A stretch of 13,336 nt of DNA, taken from positions 1 to 13,336 of the forward strand of contig JACJZP010000028.1 in the NCBI GenBank assembly GCA_020635535.1, read 5' to 3'. A model generated the notes under the pieces. It ran no database searches. It had not been told where the DNA came from and saw only the letters and a program-made list of their open reading frames with translations. Of this stretch, positions 5,551 to 11,590 are shown piece by piece. The DNA comes from Flavobacteriales bacterium. Lineage in GTDB: Bacteria > Bacteroidota > Bacteroidia > UBA10329. A program made the translations under genes and the position numbers. Each line of letters opens with the position of its first letter. The first letter of the stretch is position 1.

Positions 5551-7797
5551 ATGATGCAGGCGAAACCGATCGTTAAACGGTCAATCTTTCTTTTTCTTGC
5601 CTTACTGCTGGTCCAAACTTCCAGTTGGGCCCAAAATACGGAAACACCTTTCCGTTTGAGGACAATTGTTATTGATGCCGGTCACGGTGGTCACGACCCT
5701 GGCAATCTCGGTACTGGCCGATTCAAAACAAAGGAGAAGGATATTGCCTTGGATGTGGCCTTGCGTGTTGGCGGATACATCAAAACACAGTTTCCAGAGA
5801 TCAGCGTTGTGTATACGCGAGATACTGATGTGTTCATTGGTTTGAGCGAGCGGGCAGACATTGCCAATAAGGCAAAGGCCGACCTATTCATTAGCATACA
5901 CTGTAATGCGGCCACAAACACCTCGGCCGTTGGTGTAGAGACGTACGCTCTGGGTCTGCACAAGAATCAGGAGAATTTGGAAGTGGCCATGAAAGAGAAC
6001 TCTGCCATTTTCCTTGAAGACGACTATAAGACCAAATACGAAGGTTTCGACCCTAATTCGGCAGAAAGCATTATTGCGCTTACCATCATGCAGAGCGCTT
6101 ATCTGCAGCAAAGTCTCAGCATATCATCTTACATCCAACGGCAGTTCAAAGATCGTGTTGGAAGACGCGACCGTGGTGTAAAACAGGCCGGGTTCCTTGT
6201 ACTGAGAAGAACAACCATGCCCAGTATTCTCATTGAGTTGGGCTTTTTGACCAATGCCTCTGAAGAGGATTTTTTGAATTCAGAGAATGGGAAAGCATTC
6301 ATGGCATCCGCCATTTTCCGTGGATTCAAAGAGTACAAGGAGATTGTGGAAGACCCGCTGCCAGAAGGATATGTTGAACCTGAAAAACCAGCTTCGCAAA
6401 AAGACGAGCAGGCTAAAAAACAATCTGAGTTAGATGCCATGATGGCCCAATTGGAAAAAGCGAAGGCAGATTCCATTCAGAAAGCACTTGATCAGGCTAA
6501 AATAAAGGCAGTGGCCGATTCTCTCGAGCAGGTGAAACAGAAACTATTACAAGAGAAATTGGAACGTGAGGCTGCGTTGAAGAAAAAAGCAGAGAAGGAA
6601 CAACAGGCACGCTTAAAGGCAACAGCAGATTCGTTGGAAGCAGTAAGAATGCAGAAGTTGGAGGAGATGAAGAAGCGGCAAGATGTGATCATTGCCAATC
6701 AGGCCAAAGAGGAGGAAGACCAAAAGGTGAAAGACACGGCCGAAAGAATTGCAAGACAAGAGGAAATACGCAAGTCGCGCGAAGCAAAGGAAAATGCCAT
6801 TGAATGGCTGGAGGAGATAAAAGCGGAAAAGCAAAAAGAACTTGAAAGCGCTAAGACCCAAGCTGCCATTGATGAGGAGAAGAAACGCTTGGAGGCCATC
6901 AAAGCTGAGAAGTTGAAACAGTTGGAGAATGCCAGAAAGCAGGCCGAAAAGGATTCATTGCATGCCTTGGTTGAAAATCGGATGAAGTTGGAGCAGGAAC
7001 AAGCGACAAAGGACTCCATTGCGGCAGCCAATGCGAAGGCAAAATTGCAACAGGAATCCGTTGCTCGATCTGCTGCTTTGGCAAAGGCACGTGAGGATTC
7101 GGTTAAGCAAGTAAAGCAGCGCCAACTTGAACTTGAAGCTTCCAATGCCAAGGCTAGAGAAGATTCAATTAAGCAGGCAAAGCAACGTCAAATGGAATTA
7201 GAGTCTGCCAGAGCCAAAGCGCGTGAGGATTCAATTCGAATTGCTAAAAAGCAGGAGGCCGACCTGCAGGCTGCAAGGCTCAAATACCAACAGGATTCGA
7301 TTGCCGCAGCACGAAAAGCTGAAGCCGATGCCATTCAAGCGCAGATCGGAATGCAAAAGGCTGCGTCTGCAGAAGAGGCTGAGCTATTGTTTCTTCAATT
7401 GCGTAAAAAACAGTTAGAAGAACGTATTGCCAAGTTGAAGGGAATGAATGTTAGCGCCCCAACCAAGACCGATATAGAGGAGCGGGCCGCGGCTAAACCT
7501 GTTCCTGAGAATCGGGTTGATAGCAAGACGGGAACAGGAATCGTTTATAAGGTTCAGGTCATTACATCCACAGAACCCTTATCCAGCACCGACTCAAGAC
7601 TTAGAGGACAACAAGCTTGGGAATACCAACAAGGAGGTCTTTATAAATATGCCATCGGCAATACACAGGATTTTGAGGAAATCACTAAACTGCAAGCCGA
7701 ATTGAGAAACCTTGGTTTCTCAGGGGCTTTTGTGGTAGCATTCAATAATGGTGAGCGGATAAAGGTTTCAGAGGCCCGTGAGTTGTTAAGCAAATAA
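5551..7797 (+). CDS. N-acetylmuramoyl-L-alanine amidase with long coiled coil and SPOR-like tail
   Basis: A secreted zinc amidase (Amidase_3 family) that cleaves the bond between MurNAc and the stem peptide, usually for cell separation. Residues 1-27 are a signal peptide, with likely cleavage after SSWA. The catalytic domain spans about 35-265 with zinc ligands His45 (IDAGHGGHDP), Glu62 (TKEKDI) and His117 (SIHCNA), and catalytic Glu229 (SILIELGFLTN). Residues about 281-640 are a highly charged, Lys/Glu/Ala-rich helical region full of DSI/DSL motifs, and about 661-748 form a SPOR-like domain (YKVQVITS ... AELRNLGFSGAFVVAF) likely to bind denuded glycan. At 748 residues it is far longer than the 350-450 usual for Bacteroidota homologues because of the inserted coiled coil. 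ATG-ATG at 5551 is the start. It is the first gene of the probable operon, only two bases before mlaD. Enzyme call secure; the role of the helical insert is inferred. Confidence 0.93.
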   Translation: MMQAKPIVKRSIFLFLALLLVQTSSWAQNTETPFRLRTIVIDAGHGGHDPGNLGTGRFKTKEKDIALDVALRVGGYIKTQFPEISVVYTRDTDVFIGLSERADIANKAKADLFISIHCNAATNTSAVGVETYALGLHKNQENLEVAMKENSAIFLEDDYKTKYEGFDPNSAESIIALTIMQSAYLQQSLSISSYIQRQFKDRVGRRDRGVKQAGFLVLRRTTMPSILIELGFLTNASEEDFLNSENGKAFMASAIFRGFKEYKEIVEDPLPEGYVEPEKPASQKDEQAKKQSELDAMMAQLEKAKADSIQKALDQAKIKAVADSLEQVKQKLLQEKLEREAALKKKAEKEQQARLKATADSLEAVRMQKLEEMKKRQDVIIANQAKEEEDQKVKDTAERIARQEEIRKSREAKENAIEWLEEIKAEKQKELESAKTQAAIDEEKKRLEAIKAEKLKQLENARKQAEKDSLHALVENRMKLEQEQATKDSIAAANAKAKLQQESVARSAALAKAREDSVKQVKQRQLELEASNAKAREDSIKQAKQRQMELESARAKAREDSIRIAKKQEADLQAARLKYQQDSIAAARKAEADAIQAQIGMQKAASAEEAELLFLQLRKKQLEERIAKLKGMNVSAPTKTDIEERAAAKPVPENRVDSKTGTGIVYKVQVITSTEPLSSTDSRLRGQQAWEYQQGGLYKYAIGNTQDFEEITKLQAELRNLGFSGAFVVAFNNGERIKVSEARELLSK
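7081..7344 (+). repeat. 66-bp coding repeat (22-residue unit x 4) in the amidase
   Basis: Four in-frame 66-base units (7081, 7147, 7213, 7279) encode residues 511-598. Three begin AKAREDS[VI]; the fourth is diverged and begins LKYQQDSI. Twenty-two residues equals two hendecads, compatible with a long straight or slightly right-handed coiled coil. Nucleotide identity is only moderate, so the duplications are old or selection acts on the protein. Confidence 0.8.
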
Positions 7798-7799
7798 GT

Positions 7800-8789
7800 A
7801 TGAAGTATTCAAAGGAATTACGTACCGGTTTCATTGCCATCGCCACCATTTTTGCGTTCATCTGGGGCTACAACTTCCTAAAAGGGAACGATATTTTCAG
7901 TCGGCAGCGGGTGTTTTACACCACTTATGAGAATGTTGGTGGTCTTACGCAGTCCAATGCAGTTATGGTCAATGGTTACAAGGTCGGACTGGTAAAGGAC
8001 GTCTACTTCGACCCAGATAGGCAGGACCGTCTCATTGTAGAGATCATGCTTACCGCGGATAATTACCACATACCAAGAGGTACTAAGGCAACACTTGTCT
8101 CTGATCTTTTAGGTACACCAAGCATCAATCTCATTACTGGAAATGAGGAAGGATTTTACGAAGAAGGCGATACGCTGGTGTCTGAAATTGAAGGCGCGCT
8201 GATGGAAAGTATCACAGATCTTTCTTCCAGTTTGGCAACTACAAAAGTGAAAGCGGACCGGCTTTTCGAATCGTTGGATTCATTGGTGAACGACATTCGT
8301 GATGTTCTTGGAAAGGGAGAACGCGATTCGGACGTGAACCGTGCGTTCCGTGATCTGGCAAAGACAATGGATAACCTTGAAAGCGCCACAAGTAAAATTG
8401 ATGGAATTCTTGATGAGGATGGTAAACTCGGGAAGATTCTGGCCGATGTAGAAGGTTTCACGTCCACGCTTGATGAGAACAAGGATGAGATCGATAACCT
8501 GTTGAACAATCTTTCCAGTTTCTCAGATTCTCTGGCAGCAGCAGAGTTGGCATCAACAATTAACAACGCCAACAAGACATTGGCAGAATTGTCTGAAGCC
8601 ATTGAGAAGATCAATAATGGAGAAGGAACAATTGGCAAGTTATTCCAAGATGAGACCGTGTATGCTAATCTGGAAGCCGCAACAAGAGACCTTGATAGCT
8701 TGTTTGTAGATATCAAAGCCAATCCGAACCGTTATGTTCATGTATCGGTGTTTGGCCGCAAGGAGAAGAAAGACAAGAAAAAGAAGTAA
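7800..8789 (+). CDS. mlaD: MlaD-family MCE-domain lipid-transport protein
   Basis: A 329-residue inner-membrane-anchored periplasmic protein. One membrane segment at residues about 10-27 (FIAIATIFAFIWGYNFL) is followed by a single MCE domain at about 38-117: the opening VFYTTYENVGGL, then VMVNGYKVGLV and the closing ATLVSDLLGTPSINL. MCE proteins of this type form hexameric rings that carry phospholipids between the membranes with an MlaEF-like ABC transporter; no transporter subunits are in this window. Residues about 130-310 are helical with regularly spaced hydrophobics (DLAKTMDNLESATSKIDGIL), likely an extended barrel or needle, and the end is Lys-rich (KEKKDKKKK). It starts two bases after the amidase stop, so translational coupling is likely. 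Family assignment is confident; the exact substrate is inferred. Confidence 0.9.
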   Translation: MKYSKELRTGFIAIATIFAFIWGYNFLKGNDIFSRQRVFYTTYENVGGLTQSNAVMVNGYKVGLVKDVYFDPDRQDRLIVEIMLTADNYHIPRGTKATLVSDLLGTPSINLITGNEEGFYEEGDTLVSEIEGALMESITDLSSSLATTKVKADRLFESLDSLVNDIRDVLGKGERDSDVNRAFRDLAKTMDNLESATSKIDGILDEDGKLGKILADVEGFTSTLDENKDEIDNLLNNLSSFSDSLAAAELASTINNANKTLAELSEAIEKINNGEGTIGKLFQDETVYANLEAATRDLDSLFVDIKANPNRYVHVSVFGRKEKKDKKKK

Positions 8790-8798
8790 AACACAGAT

Positions 8799-10121
8799 AT
8801 GGAATACATTCCACAGATTTTGTTTTTGGTGATGCTGATAGTGGGCTTCGGCCTATTCGGCAAAAGTGCCATGCGTATTCGAAGAAATGTTCTTCTCGGT
8901 AGGGATATCGACAGAAAAGACCGCGCCAGCGAGCGAATGAACCTGATGCTCAAAGTAGCATTGGGTCAGTCCAAGATGGTGGTTCGACCAATTGCAGGTG
9001 CCTTGCACATCATCGTTTATGCCGGTTTCCTATTGATCAACATCGAGGTACTCGAGATTGTCATTGATGGTCTATTAGGTACCCATCGAATTTTCGCCCC
9101 GATCCTGGGAGGACTTTACACTGCTGCCATCAACTTCTTTGAGATTCTCGGTGTGTTGGTGATCATTGCCTGTGCAATCTTCCTTTATAGAAGGAACGTG
9201 ATGAAGATCGGCCGATTCCACAGCACCGAAATGAAAGGGTGGCCGTTCAAGGATGCGAACTATATCTTGATCATTGAGATCGTGTTGATGACGGCTTTGC
9301 TGGTAATGAATGCTGCTGAAGCAAACTTCCCAGATGATCATCGCGCTGCTGGACCATTTCTTATCAGTGGTTTGATAGCACCATTGTTCGCAGGAATGAG
9401 CTATGAAACGCTTCATCTCATTGAGCGTGCTTGCTGGTGGGCACACATCGCAGGAATCCTGTTCTTCTTGAACTATCTGCCATATTCGAAGCACTTCCAC
9501 ATCATCCTTGCATTTCCTAACGTGTATTTTTCCAAGCTTACACCAAAGGGGCAGTTCACCAATTTGGAATCGGTGAAAAAGGAAGTGGAGTTGATGCTCG
9601 ACCCGAATGCGGATCCATTTGCAGCGCCTGCCGAACCAGCGGCTGACGCAGCGCCACAGCGTTTCGGTGCCAAAGATGTTCAGGATCTGAACTGGGTTCA
9701 GTTGATGAATGCATACAGCTGCACGGAATGTGGTCGTTGTACATCAAACTGCCCTGCCAATATTACGGGTAAGAAGCTTTCTCCGCGCAAGATCATGATG
9801 GACACGCGTGATCGACTGGAGGAGGTTGGTGCCATCATCGATGTCAACAAAGGCACGTTTGTGGATGACGGCAAATCGCTGCTGCATGATTACATCACAC
9901 CAGAAGAATTGTGGGCTTGTACTTCGTGCAATGCATGTACGGAGGCATGTCCTGTCAACATCGATCCATTAAGCATCATTGTTGATCTGAGAAGATACTT
10001 GGTGATGGAGGAGTCGAGCATGCCAGCAGAGTTGGCACCTGTAATGAGCAATCTGGAGAACAACGGTGCCCCATGGCAGTTCTCACCGGCAGATAGATTT
10101 AACTGGGCACAGGAAGGTTGA
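8799..10121 (+). CDS. Membrane Fe-S oxidoreductase (heterodisulfide-reductase-like, two 4Fe-4S motifs)
   Basis: A 440-residue integral membrane redox protein. The N-terminal half has about five or six hydrophobic helices, near 5-20, 64-90, 102-130, 153-172, 184-200 and 211-240. Histidines at 70, 206, 216, 232 and 234 could bind heme b as in NarI/HdrE/DsrM-type subunits. A 20-residue Ala/Pro linker (about 268-288) leads to a soluble ferredoxin domain with two clusters: Cys308, 311, 314, 318 (CTECGRCTSNCP) and Cys374, 377, 380, 384 (CTSCNACTEACP). It probably passes electrons between the quinone pool and the CCG protein encoded next. The start is ATG 8799, nine bases after mlaD. The natural electron donor or acceptor is unknown. 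Homologues in Bacteroidota are usually annotated only as '(Fe-S)-binding protein'. Domain calls are secure, function inferred. Confidence 0.88.
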   Translation: MEYIPQILFLVMLIVGFGLFGKSAMRIRRNVLLGRDIDRKDRASERMNLMLKVALGQSKMVVRPIAGALHIIVYAGFLLINIEVLEIVIDGLLGTHRIFAPILGGLYTAAINFFEILGVLVIIACAIFLYRRNVMKIGRFHSTEMKGWPFKDANYILIIEIVLMTALLVMNAAEANFPDDHRAAGPFLISGLIAPLFAGMSYETLHLIERACWWAHIAGILFFLNYLPYSKHFHIILAFPNVYFSKLTPKGQFTNLESVKKEVELMLDPNADPFAAPAEPAADAAPQRFGAKDVQDLNWVQLMNAYSCTECGRCTSNCPANITGKKLSPRKIMMDTRDRLEEVGAIIDVNKGTFVDDGKSLLHDYITPEELWACTSCNACTEACPVNIDPLSIIVDLRRYLVMEESSMPAELAPVMSNLENNGAPWQFSPADRFNWAQEG

Positions 10122-10130
10122 TAGTTGATA
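10117..10130. repeat. Two perfect heptads gttgata across a stop codon
   Basis: gttgata occurs at 10117-10123 and again at 10124-10130. The TGA stop of the membrane Fe-S gene (10119-10121) lies inside the first copy. The next bases (aagttta at 10131) are a weaker continuation. The motif matches the gttga core of the octads at 1581-1628. Confidence 0.6.
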
Positions 10131-10164
10131 AAGTTTACAAATAGACAGTTTGCAGCCTCAAGTT

Positions 10165-10198
10165 CCCCCTTCTAAAGGGGGTGTCTGAAGGACGGGGG
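10165..10198. other. Intergenic G/C-run hairpin, possible dispersed repeat
   Basis: ccccctt (10165-10171) and aaggggg (10175-10181) form a perfect 7-bp stem with a cta loop. This is followed by gtc-tgaag-gac (10183-10193), a 3-bp stem, and a second ggggg run at 10194-10198 that could compete for the C-run. No U-tract follows, so it is not a classic intrinsic terminator. Elements with C-run, short loop and two G-runs recur in spacers of many Bacteroidota genomes, to my recollection; copy number here cannot be checked. It lies inside an operon, 16 bases before the next ATG, so it could modulate translation or processing. Confidence 0.5.
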
Positions 10199-10214
10199 AT
10201 TAAAACAAGACATT

Positions 10215-11006
10215 ATGAGTGAAGCATTGAAAGTACCAACAATGGCCGAAATGATGGCCGCTGGCGAAACGCCAGATATCCTTTTTTGGGTTGGATGTTC
10301 GGGCAGTTTTGACGACCGTGCCAAGAAGATCACCAAGGCAATTGTGAAGATTTTGAACAAGGTGGATATGAAGTTTGCTGTGCTTGGTACAGAGGAAAGC
10401 TGTACAGGAGACCCTGCCAAACGTGCTGGTAACGAGTTCACCTTTATGATGCAGGCAATGAGCAACATTCAGGTGCTGAATGCCTACGAAGTGAAGAAGA
10501 TCGTCACAGGTTGTCCGCATTGCTTCAATACGTTGAAGAACGAATACCCAGAATTGGGTGGCAAGTATGAGGTGATCCATCACACGCAACTGGTTCAGCA
10601 ACTCATCAACGAAGGAAAGCTGAAAGTTGAAGGTGGTGAGTTCAAAGGCAAGAAGATCACATTTCATGACCCATGTTACTTGGGTCGGGCCAATAGCGAG
10701 TATGAAGCTCCGCGTAGCGTAATTGAGAAACTGGATGTGGAATTGGCGGAAATGAAGCGTTCACGTGCTAATGGCCTTTGCTGCGGTGCGGGCGGTGCGC
10801 AGATGTTCAAGGAAGCTGAGCCAGGTAATAAGGAGATCAACATGGAAAGGGCAGAGGAGGCGCTTGCCTTGAAACCAGATGTGATTGCCACAGGCTGTCC
10901 GTTTTGCAATACCATGATGACGGATGGCGTGAAGTACAACGACAAGCAGGACGAAACACAAGTGCTTGACGTGGCTGAATTGATTGCGCAGGCGAATGAT
11001 CTGTAA
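10215..11006 (+). CDS. CCG-domain Fe-S protein (HdrB/LutA/GlpC-type cysteine-rich protein)
   Basis: A soluble 263-residue protein made of two cysteine-rich (CCG) halves, the fold that in heterodisulfide reductase HdrB binds non-cubane 4Fe-4S clusters. The first half carries Cys28 (WVGCSGSFDDR), Cys63 (ESCTGDPAKRAG) and Cys100/Cys103 (GCPHCFNT). The second is complete: Cys154 (HDPCYLGR), the Cys189-Cys190-Gly motif (GLCCGAGGAQMF) and Cys228/Cys231 (GCPFCNTM). In the first half the usual CCG is reduced to SCTG, so only the second half may hold a full non-cubane cluster. There is no signal peptide, so it should work at the cytoplasmic face with the membrane Fe-S protein encoded 93 bases upstream. 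The pair resembles a split HdrD/GlpC-like unit. The substrate is unknown. ATG 10215 is the only sensible start. Confidence 0.88.
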   Translation: MSEALKVPTMAEMMAAGETPDILFWVGCSGSFDDRAKKITKAIVKILNKVDMKFAVLGTEESCTGDPAKRAGNEFTFMMQAMSNIQVLNAYEVKKIVTGCPHCFNTLKNEYPELGGKYEVIHHTQLVQQLINEGKLKVEGGEFKGKKITFHDPCYLGRANSEYEAPRSVIEKLDVELAEMKRSRANGLCCGAGGAQMFKEAEPGNKEINMERAEEALALKPDVIATGCPFCNTMMTDGVKYNDKQDETQVLDVAELIAQANDL

Positions 11007-11015
11007 ATAGCATTC

Positions 11016-11080
11016 AGTCCATAGTCCATAGTCGATAGAAACAATCATTGCTATGGACTGTTGACTATGGACAATCGACT
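11016..11080. repeat. Two opposed heptad arrays forming an inverted repeat
   Basis: The left array has agtccat (11016), agtccat (11023) and agtcgat (11030). The right array has atggact (11053), gttgact (11060), atggaca (11067) and atcgact (11074), whose consensus is the reverse complement of the left one. The longest perfect arm is cagtccatag (11015-11024) with ctatggactg (11051-11060), a 10-bp stem with a 26-base loop. A second, gtccatagtc (11024-11033) with gactatggac (11063-11072), gives an alternative slipped stem. The array lies 9 bases after one stop codon and 6 bases before the next ATG (11087). Confidence 0.8.
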
Positions 11081-11086
11081 TTCAGT

Positions 11087-11590
11087 ATGAAAACAACACT
11101 CGAAACATTCGAAGGATTCGCACCCAACTCCAGAACTTGGGTGTATCAAGCATCTCGTAATCTTACTGATGCAGAAGCTTCTGAAGTAAAGCAACTTGCA
11201 AGCACTTTCGCTGCTGATTGGAAAAGCCACGGTGCGCCTTTGAAAGCTGCTGCCGATGTGCTTTACAATCGTTTCTTGGTTATGATGGTTGATGAAGACG
11301 CAGGTTCAGCCAGCGGTTGCAGTATTGATAGTTCCGTAGCCCAGATTCGTTCCATCGAACAAAAGCTGAATATCGACCTTTTCGATAGAATGAGCTTGGC
11401 ATATCTCGATTCGGATGGTCAACTCCAAACCGTTCATGCCAATAAGGTTTCACAAGCGTTTGAACACGGAGCCTTGAACGAGCAGACCACTGTTTTCAAT
11501 AACATGGTCACTTCCTATTCAGAACTGCAAACCAATTGGAGAATTCCGTTGGTTAAGAGTTGGGCTGGAAGCAGGATTAAAGTGGCTTAA
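11087..11590 (+). CDS. Small conserved Bacteroidota protein, often mislabelled 'ABC transporter ATPase'
   Basis: A 167-residue cytoplasmic protein of unknown function. I chose ATG 11087 because the conserved reading (METs then FEGFAPNSRTWVYQASRNL) begins there; a longer frame back to TTG 11048 would only translate the heptad repeats. Recognisable family features are WVYQASRNLTDAEA near residue 18, a central SGCSIDSSVAQIRSIEQ with a conserved Cys-Ser-Ile-Asp, FDRMSLAYL, and a closing NWRIPLVKSWAG. There is no Walker A, Walker B or ABC signature, so the common database name appears wrong. It is the last gene of the operon and its TAA at 11588-11590 directly touches the end of the convergent ostA-like gene. 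Family recognition is from memory; function unknown. Confidence 0.8.
   Translation: MKTTLETFEGFAPNSRTWVYQASRNLTDAEASEVKQLASTFAADWKSHGAPLKAAADVLYNRFLVMMVDEDAGSASGCSIDSSVAQIRSIEQKLNIDLFDRMSLAYLDSDGQLQTVHANKVSQAFEHGALNEQTTVFNNMVTSYSELQTNWRIPLVKSWAGSRIKVA

Noticed and set aside
6699..7151. Serine/alanine-rich minus-strand frame of 150 residues in the amidase gene
   Set aside because: Produced by the Lys/Glu/Ala codon bias of the coiled-coil region on the other strand.
10165..10198. Intrinsic transcription terminator
   Set aside because: A stable stem is present but no U-tract follows on either strand, and the flanking genes appear to belong to one operon.
11048..11086. 13-residue N-terminal extension of the last operon gene from TTG 11048
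   Set aside because: It would translate the heptad repeat; family-like sequence begins at ATG 11087.
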